A stretch of DNA of 64,000 nt. Source: CAYNZV01 sp965217095 (GTDB lineage: Bacteria > Latescibacterota > UBA2968 > UBA8231). Positions 15,847 through 25,382 of this stretch are shown here, piece by piece. The stretch spans positions 6,386,001 through 6,450,000 of the forward strand of contig OZ244235.1 of assembly GCA_965217095.1 (NCBI GenBank), written 5' to 3'. The stretch's first letter is position 1; the number at the start of each line of letters is the position of its first letter. The translations under genes were made by a program, and so were the position numbers. The notes below the pieces were generated by a model. That model had not been told where the DNA came from, ran no database searches, and saw only the letters and a program-made list of their open reading frames with translations.

Positions 15847-17391
15847 ATGATCTCCCCTATCCGCAACGAACGGCACCCGTACACCCTGCCTTCGAACATC
15901 ATCTACTTCTTCGACTGGCGGTACGTACACCATGGCAGCCATACCGGCTGGCTCACCGCCGAAGGCGAACGTAAGCGTTACTGGTCAACGGAACCGGTCG
16001 AGCCGACCCTGCACATCCCCGGTTACATGCCGTCGGGCATCCGTCTGCGGGCGAAACCGGCGCAGAAGACCGAACCTTTCCTCCAACCCGAAGGAGACGA
16101 GGACTTCATTTGGTCGGGTGGTGTGGTAATGCATGATGAAGGCCGCTACCGCTTGTGGTACGAGACCGCCGGCAGCGAGCATATCGAGCACGACAAGTAC
16201 ACCATGGGTTCGTTCGACTATATCCGTTACGCCGAATCGGACGATTCGGAGACCTGGCGGCAACCCTCTCTCGGTTTGCTGGAGCGGAACGGCACCAAAG
16301 AGAACAACCTCGTCTACGGGGTGCCCCTGATCGACAACACCGGTCTGCATGGGGCTACCGTTTTCAAGGATCCGTCGGCGCCTGCCGAAGAGCGGTACAA
16401 GATGTTTCACACCGGGCAGATGGGTGGCGAGATGAAGGAGCGTTATCTGCGCGACCGCCCGGATGAGCTCTGCGCCCAGTCTCACACCGGCAACGACAAG
16501 CTGGAGGGATTCTTCGGCGCCGTTTCCGCGGACGGCTTGAGCTGGACCCCGCTGGAGGATGCGCTGATCTCCCAGGTGAGCGATACCCACAACGTCTGCG
16601 AGTACGATCCGGTATTGGGGCAGTACGTAGCATACTGCCGCAGTCACTACCTCATGCGCCGCAGCATCGGTCGCCTGGCCAGTCCCGACTTCAGGCGATT
16701 TCCGCTGTCAGAGGAGGTCTTCTGGCCCAACGGCACCAACGAGCCGTACGATCTGTGGTACGGCAACGCCAAGACAATCATGCCGGGAACCACCGACTAC
16801 CACATCATGTTTCCCCTGCGCTGGCGCCTCATCGACGACTCCTTCGCCTTCCTCTTGGCCGCCAGTCCCGACAACGTGGTATGGAACCCGGTTCCGGGTG
16901 GACCGGTCTGTCGCCCCGGAGATGCGGGCGAATTCGACCACGGAACCGTAGCCGCCGGCGTCGGACTGGTGAATCTGCCGGGCGATCGCATGGGAGTCAC
17001 CGTTGGCTGTTCGCGCCACGGCCACAAACAGCTGCGCCAGCGGCCGGATGGGTCGATCAATTGGGCAACCTGGAAGAAGGGCCGTCTCGCCGCCCTCGAA
17101 GCCCCGGAGGAAGGCAACTTCCGCACCTTCCATCTGACCATTCCCCAGCACCGTGCCTATCTCAACTTCAAAACCGCGGTCGGTGGCCGCGTCGAGGTGC
17201 AGGTGTGCGACAGCAAATACCAACCGATTCCGGGCCGCAGCTACGAGGAGTGCGATTGGCTGGTTGGGGACGAGATCGATAGGGAACTCACATGGAAAGG
17301 GGCGGCAGATCTCGGGCATGATGGTGACGGTCCGATTTCCCTCTCTTTCCGCATGCGCTGTGCGGAGCTCTACAGCGTGGAATTCAGGTGA
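15847..17391 (+). CDS. Beta-propeller glycosyl hydrolase-like protein (paralogue 3 of 5, divergent)
   Basis: The most diverged of the paralogues, at 514 residues. It keeps YRLWYETA, IRYAESDDSETWRQPSLGL, NNLVYG, PAEERYKMF and SADGLSW in the expected order. The C-terminal beta-sandwich ends ELYSVEFR. The N-terminus differs (NIIYFFDWRYVHHG instead of LFLDD). It lacks a signal peptide. AGGAG lies eight bases before the ATG. The next gene, an enolase-superfamily dehydratase, starts at or just inside its stop codon, so the two are coupled. Together they suggest release and then dehydration of a sugar acid. Confidence 0.73.
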   Translation: MISPIRNERHPYTLPSNIIYFFDWRYVHHGSHTGWLTAEGERKRYWSTEPVEPTLHIPGYMPSGIRLRAKPAQKTEPFLQPEGDEDFIWSGGVVMHDEGRYRLWYETAGSEHIEHDKYTMGSFDYIRYAESDDSETWRQPSLGLLERNGTKENNLVYGVPLIDNTGLHGATVFKDPSAPAEERYKMFHTGQMGGEMKERYLRDRPDELCAQSHTGNDKLEGFFGAVSADGLSWTPLEDALISQVSDTHNVCEYDPVLGQYVAYCRSHYLMRRSIGRLASPDFRRFPLSEEVFWPNGTNEPYDLWYGNAKTIMPGTTDYHIMFPLRWRLIDDSFAFLLAASPDNVVWNPVPGGPVCRPGDAGEFDHGTVAAGVGLVNLPGDRMGVTVGCSRHGHKQLRQRPDGSINWATWKKGRLAALEAPEEGNFRTFHLTIPQHRAYLNFKTAVGGRVEVQVCDSKYQPIPGRSYEECDWLVGDEIDRELTWKGAADLGHDGDGPISLSFRMRCAELYSVEFR

Positions 17392-18542
17392 AGGCAATGA
17401 AGATCACTGACATCAAGACCTACACCGCCCCCTCTGAGCAGTTTCTAGTCAAAGTGGAAACCGATACGGAGCTTTTCGGCTGGGGCGAGGCCGGATTGGG
17501 AATGCGGGCACTTGCCGTGGATGGGGCCGTGCAGCACTTTCGGCAGCTGTTGCTGGGCGAGGAACCGATGGAAATCGGTGCCCACTGGCAGCGCCTCTAT
17601 CGCAGTCACTATTTCGAAGGTGGCCGGGTGCTTACTTGTGCCATGTCCGGCATCGACATCGCGCTGCACGATCTCGCCGGCAAAGCGCTGGGCGTGCCGG
17701 TATACCAGTTATTAGGTGGTAAGCAGCGGGATTTTATCCCGTGTTTCGCCACGACGCTGGCACGCACGCTCGATCAGCTGATCACCGACGGCCAACTGCT
17801 GATGGATCAGGGATGGAAGGTGATTCGCACATGGATCGGTTTCGGTGAGGTGGAAGCGGGTGGTCAGTTCGAGCCGAGGGAATCGCTTGCGTTGACCGCC
17901 GAGTGGCTCACCGCACTGCGGGAAGCGATCGGATCAGAGGCGGTGATTGGCGTCGACTATCATCACCGCCTAACCGTGGCGGAAGCTGCTTCATTCTGTC
18001 ACCGCATGCCGCCGGGGACCCTCGATTTTCTGGAGGAGCCGATCCGCGATGAGACCCCTGAGGCGTACGAATCGCTGCGGACCATGGTGAATGTGCCGTT
18101 CGCTATCGGCGAGGAGTTTGCCAGCAAGTGGGATTTCCTGCCTTACCTGGAGCGCGGCATCACCAACTTTGCGCGACCGGATGTGTGCATCGTCGGTGGC
18201 CTCACCGAGGCGATGAAGATCGCCGCCATGGCGGAGGCGCACTACATCGATCTCATGCCGCACAACCCGTTGGGACCCCTGTGCACGGCCGCAACGGTTC
18301 ATCTTGCCGCCGCCATTCCGAACATGGCGTGGCTGGAGATTCGCGAGTCACCCACCGAGCACGCGGGCCGCTACGACCCGGCCGTCTATCCGGTGCAACC
18401 GGTGGCTGAGGGACCGAACATTCTGGTGCCCGACACGCCGGGACTGGGAGTGGAGGTAGACGAATCGCTCCTGAAACCGCCATCCGACTCCACTCGAAAG
18501 CTGTACCTGCGTCGCCGGGATGGATCGATAACGAACTGGTAG
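17388..18542 (+). CDS. Mandelate racemase/enolase superfamily sugar-acid dehydratase
   Basis: The 384-residue protein has the capping domain followed by a TIM barrel. The metal-ligand sequence is visible: GVDYHH (Asp), DFLEEPI (Glu) and AIGEEFAS (Glu). The catalytic His lies in MPHNPLGP at the end of the barrel. The PHNPLGP motif is characteristic of galactonate-dehydratase-like members, which form 2-keto-3-deoxy sugar acids. A GTG at 17388 overlaps the previous stop codon; an ATG at 17397 is an equally good start. A PHP protein follows after 28 bases. The family is certain and the sugar-acid substrate unresolved. Confidence 0.88.
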   Translation: MKAMKITDIKTYTAPSEQFLVKVETDTELFGWGEAGLGMRALAVDGAVQHFRQLLLGEEPMEIGAHWQRLYRSHYFEGGRVLTCAMSGIDIALHDLAGKALGVPVYQLLGGKQRDFIPCFATTLARTLDQLITDGQLLMDQGWKVIRTWIGFGEVEAGGQFEPRESLALTAEWLTALREAIGSEAVIGVDYHHRLTVAEAASFCHRMPPGTLDFLEEPIRDETPEAYESLRTMVNVPFAIGEEFASKWDFLPYLERGITNFARPDVCIVGGLTEAMKIAAMAEAHYIDLMPHNPLGPLCTAATVHLAAAIPNMAWLEIRESPTEHAGRYDPAVYPVQPVAEGPNILVPDTPGLGVEVDESLLKPPSDSTRKLYLRRRDGSITNW

Positions 18543-18570
18543 TGGATCGAGTCGCCATGAAAGAGAGATA

Positions 18571-19446
18571 ATGAGCGAATACATCAGTCCCTACTCATCT
18601 TCGCAGCGCTGGCTGCGGGGCAACCTGCACGGCCACACCTGTTGCAGCGGGTTTATGGATGTGTCGGAGAGCGGACCCATGTTCGCCCGGCTGGGCTACG
18701 ACTTCATGGCCGTAACCGACCACAATATGGCTCCCGATGAAGAGCAATGGCGTATCTGGCAGGAGCAGGCCGGCTTGATCCTGGTTCCGGGGGAGGAAAA
18801 CGGAGAGCAGGACCACATCCTGGAGATCGGTGTGCACCACGTGACCCCCACGCCCAACGACAACTTCGACGAGCGCGCGGCCGCCCTGCGGAACGGCGAA
18901 GGATTCGTCGCGGCCTGCCACCCTCAGCAGTATGCTGACGGCGCCCAGAACGTAAGCGCGGCCGCGGAGTCCCTTCACGCCTTTGAGATCTTCAACGGGT
19001 TGCGCGAGCTGAGGGGCCTGACCGAAGCGGCCAACGTCGTGCTCTGGGATGAGATGTTGACAGCTGGCAAGCAAATTTGGGGGATCGCCACCGACGACTT
19101 TCACTTCGCGTTCACATCACCGGGACATGGTTGGGTCTGCGTGCAGGTTCCCGAGGAGGAAACCGATATCACTTGGGCGCTGATTGTCGCTCAGCTAAAG
19201 GCAGGTGCCTTCTTTGCTTCTACGTCTCCAGGGTTCACCGAGATCGTGCTGGAGGGGAACGAGCTGCAGGTCGGCGCCGGCACCTTCGTGGAACGATTAC
19301 AGGTTATAGGTCCCGAGGGCACCCTACTGTACGAGATGGATGGCCACCGCATGACCTGGCAATGTCACCCGGGTTTATCCTACTTCCGCATCGAAGCAAT
19401 TGCCGGCATCAAACGGGCTTGGAGCCAACCGTTTTTCCCCTCGTGA
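18571..19446 (+). CDS. PHP-domain metal-dependent phosphoesterase-like protein
   Basis: A 291-residue PHP-superfamily protein. The N-terminal metal motif reads NLHGHTCCSG (H-x-H). A second reads MAVTDHN, and further ligands lie in EENGEQDHILEIGVHHV and in CHPQQY. The late motif TDDFHF supplies the final Asp/His. Such proteins hydrolyse phosphate esters, for example histidinol phosphate or nucleoside phosphates. The last third adds a beta-rich extension. It is the third gene of a probable operon with the GH-like protein and dehydratase. It ends before a small terminator. The substrate is not evident. Confidence 0.82.
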   Translation: MSEYISPYSSSQRWLRGNLHGHTCCSGFMDVSESGPMFARLGYDFMAVTDHNMAPDEEQWRIWQEQAGLILVPGEENGEQDHILEIGVHHVTPTPNDNFDERAAALRNGEGFVAACHPQQYADGAQNVSAAAESLHAFEIFNGLRELRGLTEAANVVLWDEMLTAGKQIWGIATDDFHFAFTSPGHGWVCVQVPEEETDITWALIVAQLKAGAFFASTSPGFTEIVLEGNELQVGAGTFVERLQVIGPEGTLLYEMDGHRMTWQCHPGLSYFRIEAIAGIKRAWSQPFFPS

Positions 19447-19459
19447 CATTTTGCCGTCG

Positions 19460-19484
19460 TGGGACAAAACGCGAGTCCCATTTT
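19460..19484 (+). terminator. Probable Rho-independent terminator
   Basis: TGGGAC and GTCCCA pair across a nine-base loop and are followed by TTTT, 13 bases after the PHP-gene stop. The stem is short (6 bp), so efficiency is uncertain. Confidence 0.55.
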
Positions 19485-19524
19485 AGATTCGCAAACCGCC
19501 GCTCAGCTCCGCAGCAATACAGTA

Positions 19525-20757
19525 CTAGCGCAGTTTATTCATCAGTTCATTCACCTGGCCTCGCGCCATGGATCCCTCCTGCAACAACGCAAACACGACC
19601 ATGTTGATCCCCATCTGCAGCTGCGGTTCGTTGCGGTATTCGTTTTGCCAGGCTGTTCCGTACGCCTTGTTCGAGTAGACGACGGCGAGACGACCGTCGA
19701 TGAATATGCCTTCTAGGTATGGTACGCCAGGTTGGAAATCCGCCACGCTGAAGGTTTCGGGATCTTCGGGCGTCCGCGAGGCAGGCCGGATCGCCGGTGG
19801 GGGGCCATCGTCGAAGTCGTAGAAGCTATGGTAGATCGGGTGGTCGTTCGGGATAATCCTAAATCGGCCGTACACCCCCAGCGCGTCCTTGAGCATCTGT
19901 CGCAGGGATGCCTCCGCGGGTGAGTACTCCATCCATGGGTTGGCGTTCTCCACCAGCGCGAATCCACCTTTACGCAGATACGCCTTGAAATTCGCCAGTT
20001 CCGTCTTCGTCGGCTCGAACGCTTTGCCGACCGATAGGTAGATAAAGGGCGCACGGAAGATCTTCTGGGATCCGAGGTCGAGGTGAGGATCGACCTCTGC
20101 TCGGATTCGCGTTCTCGTGTTGATTGCCTCCACGAGTTCGGCGACCGCTCGTGGTGTTGCCGGTTGCCAATCGTTGCCCCAGGCCAGGGCCAGGTAGACA
20201 AAGCCATCCACCAACTGCTTGTTTGTCGGGTGCGGCAGCAGCAGGCCTTTGTAGCGGCCCGTATCGAAATCCAGGATATCGAGTATTTCCGCCTGTTGTA
20301 GCCGCACGCCCTTTGGTTCCTTCGAAATGTCGAGGGCAGCACGTTGCGGCTGTGGTGCGATCTCCTCGACATGCAGGTGGCTGCCGGGATCCACCTCCTG
20401 ACGCAACGACGCCGTTCCTCCGCTCAGATCCTCGCGCCGGATTTCCGGCACCGTCGTCATCTCCGGCCACGCCGGTATCACCTTGCGGGTCATTATGCGC
20501 TTTTCGATCTCAGCCTTCTCGAGGCGGAACGGATCCTTCATGCGGGCCTGGCGTATGATGAGTCGCATCGACAGAGGTTTTGGCACCGATCTTTGTTCTT
20601 CGGTCACCTCCAACACCGTCGACAGCAAGGCCAGCAAGACAAGGGCGACAGCGCCACTTGCGATTTGCAGCCTGCGCGAACGGCCCAGGCGTTCGACGCT
20701 AAGCCAGTAGGACGGTCCTCGGAAGCGTCTTTCGTTCGAGTCGGAGCTATCTGCCAC
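19525..20757 (-). CDS. DUF4159 domain-containing membrane-anchored protein
   Basis: A 410-residue protein with one N-terminal transmembrane helix (IASGAVALVLLALLSTVLEV, about residues 34-53). The C-terminal half carries the DUF4159 fold, related to glutamine-amidotransferase-like domains: APFIYLSVGKAFEPTK, LRKGGFALVENANPWM, IFIDGRLAVVYSNKAYG and a closing NMVVFALLQEGS. The region between is long and polar and lies outside the membrane if the N-terminus is cytoplasmic. It is divergent from a large membrane protein. DUF4159 proteins have no firm function. Association with MoxR/aerotolerance-type clusters is common for the family but is not seen here. Confidence 0.78.
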   Translation of the reverse strand: MADSSDSNERRFRGPSYWLSVERLGRSRRLQIASGAVALVLLALLSTVLEVTEEQRSVPKPLSMRLIIRQARMKDPFRLEKAEIEKRIMTRKVIPAWPEMTTVPEIRREDLSGGTASLRQEVDPGSHLHVEEIAPQPQRAALDISKEPKGVRLQQAEILDILDFDTGRYKGLLLPHPTNKQLVDGFVYLALAWGNDWQPATPRAVAELVEAINTRTRIRAEVDPHLDLGSQKIFRAPFIYLSVGKAFEPTKTELANFKAYLRKGGFALVENANPWMEYSPAEASLRQMLKDALGVYGRFRIIPNDHPIYHSFYDFDDGPPPAIRPASRTPEDPETFSVADFQPGVPYLEGIFIDGRLAVVYSNKAYGTAWQNEYRNEPQLQMGINMVVFALLQEGSMARGQVNELMNKLR

Positions 20758-20832
20758 GTTGTACGCGCATTTCTTAGGTTACGTTCGGGGTTGCAATGTA
20801 CGCTAAGCTGGATTTCGCCCAATTGAGTCCAA

Positions 20833-23328
20833 TTGGAAACTAACAATAATAGTTTACATCGATCGCCCTCGCAGCGACGACTGAGATCCTTGTCGGTTCC
20901 AGGGGCGCTGATTCTCCTTTCCGCTCTTCTGTTTCTCTTTCAATTTACGACGCTAGCAAAACTGGCGGTGCTATCACCTGGCGCCAGCCACCATACCCTC
21001 GGCAATTTCGTCCGGGCGCTGTCGGAACAGATTGCGTTCGACGGGTTCGATCTCGTACTCGTGATGCTTCTTCTGGCCGTCAGCCTGGGCCTGTTCTATC
21101 TGGAGGTTCGGTGGGAGATGCTCACTTCGTTTCTCCAGTCCGTGTTCGTCACCGATCGAAGAGCCTTATTGTTGCTACTCGCTTCGTCGCTGGTTCTCGT
21201 ACGGTACTACTTTGCCGTCGGCAACTTCAACTGGGCTGGTGACGCACCGCAGCACATCGTCACGGCCCATATGGCGGCGCTTGCCATCGAAGGTGGTGAG
21301 CTCCCCATCTGGACCTTCTTCATTGGGAACGGATCCCCGTATCTACAACACTATGGATTTCTCTTTCCCTACCTGGTCGGTTTCGTCAATCTGCTGCTAG
21401 GCGATCTATCCAGCTCCATGAAAGTCGTGCTCGCAGGCGGACATCTCCTGTCCGGAAGTGGCATGTATTTCCTTGCCAGCAGGCTCTGCCGTTCAAGGAG
21501 GGCAGGTTTTGTCGCTGGGCTCGGCTACGTGCTCTGCTTCTGGCACCTGCAGCAGGTGTTGATCATGGGGCGCACACCCCTGGGACTCTACTACGGTTTG
21601 CTTCCTTGGGCTTTCTACTTTTTCGAGGAATCGATGCGTCCCGGCCGCATGATCGGCGCTGCACTGCTCGGTGGTGTCAGCGTCGCTCTGTTGAGTTTTA
21701 CCCATCCCGCCTACGGCTTCTATACCTGTATCTTGCTTCTCATTTACGCTGGCGTCCGTTTCCTGCTTGCGCGCGGCGATGACAGCATCAAGGGGATGAT
21801 GGGTGCCGGTTTGCTCTACATGGCGTGCGCGCTCCTGTTCGGGGCTTACATGAATGTCGGCATGTGGGTGGAGAGCGCCTTTACTAATATGAGCGACTTC
21901 AACTTTGGTCTGAGGGATTCGGCGAGTCCCTCGAGGGGGTTGCCTGGCCCAACGTGGCTCCACGTTCTGGGATGGTCCAACTATCGCTTCTGGTTATATC
22001 CCTTGCAGGAACATCATTGGTACGGAGGGTATCTCGGGCTTACCCTGATCGCGCTGGCGACGGTCGGTTGCTTTGGCCTCCGACTCCTGCGGCGAAACCT
22101 ACGCTTTCGTCGCTACCTGCCGGGATTCGTGGTGTTGCTTCTCGTCACGTTGCTTCTCATCGCGTATCGCTGGCCGCCGCTCAACGATGTGCACCTGATT
22201 CAGGTATTCAACTCCTCGAGGTACTTGCTTTTCGTCGCCTTTTTCCTCGCGCTAGCGGCCGGCGTCGGTAGTCATCTGCTGTGCCTGTTCCGGCCGGCGA
22301 AGCTCCGTCGAAGCCGGTGCTACACCATCCTTTTTCTCATTCTCTTGATAGATCTGGGTCCCACCACGTTTCAGCAGCCTTACGGGAAGAAACTGCAGCT
22401 GTTTTTTCCGCAGGTGGCCAGATTCTCGGAGGACAACCCGGGAGTTGTCCATAGCTCGATGGTGCCCAACTTCAGAGCCCAGTGGGTAACCGACGGGCAT
22501 CATTCCTCCTTCGCGATCGCTAAAATGATCATCGACGGCAAGACGCCGGTGCCTGAGGTCTATCATCCTGGCGAGTTGCCCGCTTCCTCAGTGCTCACCG
22601 ATCCGGTAATGTACGCCCTGCGTCAGGTCCTGGCGGAGGCTCAGAGCGCCGACGCCTTTGCCGCCCATCCCTGGCGGGATCTGCTGCTGCGCGGATTACG
22701 CCTCTTGAACACCCGCTTCGTGGTTGCGACTACGCGCTCGGTGGCCGATGGATTTTCGCTAGAGATCGACAGCAATCCGGTGGTTGTCTCGCCGCGCATC
22801 GCCCCGTTCGAGCGTGAACCGGTAACCGAAGACAACGTCAACAGCGAGGTTGGCCGCATGCTAAAATTGGAGCAGCTTGACTCGCGCTTGCAATTCTCGA
22901 TCAAGAATGGCCTGCGTTTGGTTCAGGGCATGGGTTTGGATCCAGTTAGGAACGTCTGCGACCGCATCTTGGTTGGAGTCGAGGGGAAAGCGACGTCCCT
23001 CGGTACGGCACCAGACGTCGAGGTGCTCGAGCATGTGGTGGGTCACCACAACGTTCGCTTGCGGGTCCGTCTCACCCAAGAGGGATTCGCGCGCCTGGCC
23101 TACGCCTACTTCCCCTTCTTGGAGATCTCTGTCGACGGAGAGGTCGTCACGCCCATCGAAACCGCCGACAGATTTATTGCGCTACGACTGACCGAGGGAG
23201 AGCATACCATCGCCATCGCAGCGAGGTTGTCCCCACTTCGCCGGACGCTACTTTGGCTCGCCGTAGCCGGTTTGGTAATCGTCGGCGCCTTTGCGTGGCG
23301 CGAGCGGCGAATCAATCGGGCGCGATAA
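20833..23328 (+). CDS. Large polytopic membrane protein, GT-C / YfhO-like
   Basis: The 831-residue protein has about a dozen hydrophobic helices through residue ~520, a soluble region, and one final helix (TLLWLAVAGLVIVGAFAW). The first large loop carries NWAGDAPQHIVTAHMAA, an acidic motif in the place typical of GT-C lipid-linked glycosyltransferases. FLFPYLVGFVNLLLGD follows. It resembles the 'PTPS-related' or YfhO-like membrane families implicated in glycan modification. The TTG at 20833 is the first usable start and no strong ribosome site is seen, so the true start may be a little further in. Its end overlaps the convergent FAH gene by 17 bases. Confidence 0.72.
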   Translation: METNNNSLHRSPSQRRLRSLSVPGALILLSALLFLFQFTTLAKLAVLSPGASHHTLGNFVRALSEQIAFDGFDLVLVMLLLAVSLGLFYLEVRWEMLTSFLQSVFVTDRRALLLLLASSLVLVRYYFAVGNFNWAGDAPQHIVTAHMAALAIEGGELPIWTFFIGNGSPYLQHYGFLFPYLVGFVNLLLGDLSSSMKVVLAGGHLLSGSGMYFLASRLCRSRRAGFVAGLGYVLCFWHLQQVLIMGRTPLGLYYGLLPWAFYFFEESMRPGRMIGAALLGGVSVALLSFTHPAYGFYTCILLLIYAGVRFLLARGDDSIKGMMGAGLLYMACALLFGAYMNVGMWVESAFTNMSDFNFGLRDSASPSRGLPGPTWLHVLGWSNYRFWLYPLQEHHWYGGYLGLTLIALATVGCFGLRLLRRNLRFRRYLPGFVVLLLVTLLLIAYRWPPLNDVHLIQVFNSSRYLLFVAFFLALAAGVGSHLLCLFRPAKLRRSRCYTILFLILLIDLGPTTFQQPYGKKLQLFFPQVARFSEDNPGVVHSSMVPNFRAQWVTDGHHSSFAIAKMIIDGKTPVPEVYHPGELPASSVLTDPVMYALRQVLAEAQSADAFAAHPWRDLLLRGLRLLNTRFVVATTRSVADGFSLEIDSNPVVVSPRIAPFEREPVTEDNVNSEVGRMLKLEQLDSRLQFSIKNGLRLVQGMGLDPVRNVCDRILVGVEGKATSLGTAPDVEVLEHVVGHHNVRLRVRLTQEGFARLAYAYFPFLEISVDGEVVTPIETADRFIALRLTEGEHTIAIAARLSPLRRTLLWLAVAGLVIVGAFAWRERRINRAR

Positions 23329-24115
23329 CCGGGTTCTCGAGGCGACCGACATTCTCCAGCTCAACCACCATGTGGTCACCTGGTTGCAGGAAAACCGGCG
23401 GCTTGCGCGCGAAGCCGACTCCCTGGGGTGTTCCGGTCAGGATTAGGGTGCCGGGGAACAACGTCGTGTCCCGGCTCAGATAGCTGACCAGTTGGGCAAC
23501 AGTGAAGATCATGTCGCCGGTGGTGTGGTCCTGCATGGTCTTGCCGTTGAGTTCGGTTTTGATGGCAAGAGCCTGTGGGTCGGGAATCTCGTCGGCGGTG
23601 ACGAGCACCGGGCCTAGCGGACAGAAGGTGTCGAACGATTTCCCGCGAATCCACTGTCCGCCGCCCGCATTCATTTGCCAATGTCGGGCGGAGACATCGT
23701 TGGCGGCCGTGTAACCCAAGACGTACTGAAGGGCATCGGCCTCGGAGACGTCCCGGCAGCTCTCTCCAATGACCGCTGCCAGCTCACACTCGTAGTCGAC
23801 TTCCGAATCGTTTTGACAGGCCGGCAACCGAACGGGCCCGCCAGGATGCTGCAGGCTGGATGTGGGTTTCATGAACAGGATCGGTTTTTCCGGCGGTTCC
23901 ATGCCGGATTCAGCTGCGTGCTCCCTGTAGTTGAGGCCGATGCAGAAGATGTTCGCTGGCTCTAGCGGCGCCAGTAGCTTCTCAACTCTGGCTTCGGTAC
24001 TCGTCCTGGAGAGCCCTTCATACAGGTCCCCTTCAAGAACAAGCGTTTGCCCTCCGTCCTTCTGTTCGCCGAAGCAAATGGTACCATCTTTACCGATGAA
24101 TCGAATTATGCGCAT
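23312..24115 (-). CDS. Fumarylacetoacetate hydrolase (FAH) family protein
   Basis: The family hydrolyses or decarboxylates beta-diketo acids and 2-keto-3-deoxy sugar-acid derivatives. The 267-residue protein shows FCIGLNYREHAAE, the metal-binding EVDYECELAAVIGE, GYTAANDVSARHWQ, RGKSFDTFCPLGP and LILTGTPQGVGFARKP. This is the complete order of the single-domain family. ATG 24115 is chosen because AAGGAA precedes it and it starts the normal N-terminus (MRIIRFIG); a longer frame to 24577 runs into the divergent gene. It is probably an acylpyruvase or 2,4-diketo sugar-acid hydrolase, consistent with the sugar-acid context. Confidence 0.9.
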   Translation of the reverse strand: MRIIRFIGKDGTICFGEQKDGGQTLVLEGDLYEGLSRTSTEARVEKLLAPLEPANIFCIGLNYREHAAESGMEPPEKPILFMKPTSSLQHPGGPVRLPACQNDSEVDYECELAAVIGESCRDVSEADALQYVLGYTAANDVSARHWQMNAGGGQWIRGKSFDTFCPLGPVLVTADEIPDPQALAIKTELNGKTMQDHTTGDMIFTVAQLVSYLSRDTTLFPGTLILTGTPQGVGFARKPPVFLQPGDHMVVELENVGRLENPVIAPD

Positions 24116-24188
24116 CGTTCCTTGACTCCGTTTATTGGTGCGGTTGACCGAATGAAACAAACATCTACCGCCAGGTCTTACTGTCAAG

Positions 24189-24226
24189 AATACCACTAGT
24201 ATTACCTCTCCTAAACAGACCTGTTT
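24189..24226. promoter_or_regulatory. Inverted repeats between divergent FAH and glycosidase-like genes
   Basis: AAACAGACCTGTTT (24213-24226) is a perfect 14-base inverted repeat with a two-base centre. AATAC-N5-GTATT (24189-24203) lies just beside it. A TTGACA -35-like hexamer for the minus strand (24187-24182) overlaps the second repeat. This is a credible operator region controlling one or both divergent genes; the regulator is not encoded nearby. Confidence 0.5.
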
Positions 24227-24307
24227 GACACCTTCGGCCGGTTGAAATACCCTTGAGCCGCCAACCGGTTTCAAACACAGAGACTGTGGTACGACTGGAG
24301 AACAATT

Positions 24308-25309
24308 ATGCAGCATCATACCGTAGATCGCGATCCAGGTTTGTCCTGGGTAAAGGATGAGCAGCCCGCCATCGAAGCCGCACCTGATCCGGCACCGGAG
24401 GCACAATGGCCAGCGGACAGTACCCGCACCGGGTTGTGTGGTGCGGTGTCCCCCAACATTATATCTCTGCCGGATGGTAGCTTCCGCATGTACTACTGCC
24501 AGATGCTGCCGCGGACCGGGTTTCCAGCTGGCGCCAACGATTACGAAAATTGCACGACCCGCTTGCTGAGTGCCCACTCTGTGGACGGACTAACCTGGAC
24601 TCCCGAGCCTGGCGTGCGCCTCGGCGCGAAGCAGGGAGGTGCCGGGGAATTCCGTGTCGTTTCGCCGGAGGTTGCGCCGCTGCTCGACGGAACGGACCGT
24701 CTCCGCATGTACTACGAGTGCTCCCCAAATCCCGAAAGCGGTCCAGCCACCTTGCGCAGTGCTATCTCCGATGACGGCGGCCTGGAGTGGACGGTTGAAG
24801 ACGGGGTGCGCATGCGTGCCTCCAGCGGGAGCTTCAACGCGCCGCGCCTGATCTATCTGGATGACGGCAGGTGCCGGCTGTACTTAAGTGAGCGCGGCAG
24901 CGGCATCAAAAGCGCTCTGTCGGATGACGGGCTGAACTTCGAGCTGGAACCTGGCGTGCGGATCGAGGGTGGCTCCACCTACGACTCCGTGAATGCGTTT
25001 GCTCCGGAGGTGCTGCGTGTTCGAAGCGGCGGGTACCGGATGTATTTCTCCGGCTACAGCGCCAGCACCCAGGCGCAGGTCCTCGGTGCCGTTTCGGAGG
25101 ATGGCCTCAACTGGCAGAAAGAAGACAAGCCGGTCATCCCGCCCGGTGGGCGTTTGGACGCGGCGAAGGCTTCCGAGATGTGTGTCATAGCGTTACCGTC
25201 CGCGGACGGCAAGGGAGAGCAGTACCGCATGTTCTACGAGGCGTGCGATGGCACCGCGGTGGATAAGCGTGGCGTATGGCGCATCGCCAGCGCTACAGCG
25301 ACAAGCTAG
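24308..25309 (+). CDS. Short glycosidase-like beta-propeller protein
   Basis: The 333-residue protein is built from repeated blades, each ending in an Asp-box-like S-x-D-G-L-x-W: SVDGLTWTPEPGVRL, SDDGGLEWTVEDGVRM, SDDGLNFELEPGVRI and SEDGLNWQKEDKPVI. FRMYYCQM, LRMYYECS and YRMYFSGY strands alternate with these, a pattern of GH43/GH32-type or sialidase-like propellers. It is shorter than the ~500-residue paralogues and lacks their C-terminal sandwich. It is unrelated to them beyond the fold. No signal peptide is present. GGAGAA precedes the ATG. It is divergent from the FAH gene with a palindromic operator between. The activity is unknown. Confidence 0.7.
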   Translation: MQHHTVDRDPGLSWVKDEQPAIEAAPDPAPEAQWPADSTRTGLCGAVSPNIISLPDGSFRMYYCQMLPRTGFPAGANDYENCTTRLLSAHSVDGLTWTPEPGVRLGAKQGGAGEFRVVSPEVAPLLDGTDRLRMYYECSPNPESGPATLRSAISDDGGLEWTVEDGVRMRASSGSFNAPRLIYLDDGRCRLYLSERGSGIKSALSDDGLNFELEPGVRIEGGSTYDSVNAFAPEVLRVRSGGYRMYFSGYSASTQAQVLGAVSEDGLNWQKEDKPVIPPGGRLDAAKASEMCVIALPSADGKGEQYRMFYEACDGTAVDKRGVWRIASATATS

Positions 25310-25382
25310 TGCGTCCAATTCGGGTTTCTCAAGCGGCGCAATGCCACCAGGCTGATTTTACAGCCTCCCTTGACCCCCATCG

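Noticed and set aside
24116..24577. N-terminal extension of the FAH-family protein
   Set aside because: It would overlap the divergent glycosidase-like gene. The ATG at 24115 has a ribosome site and the family N-terminus.
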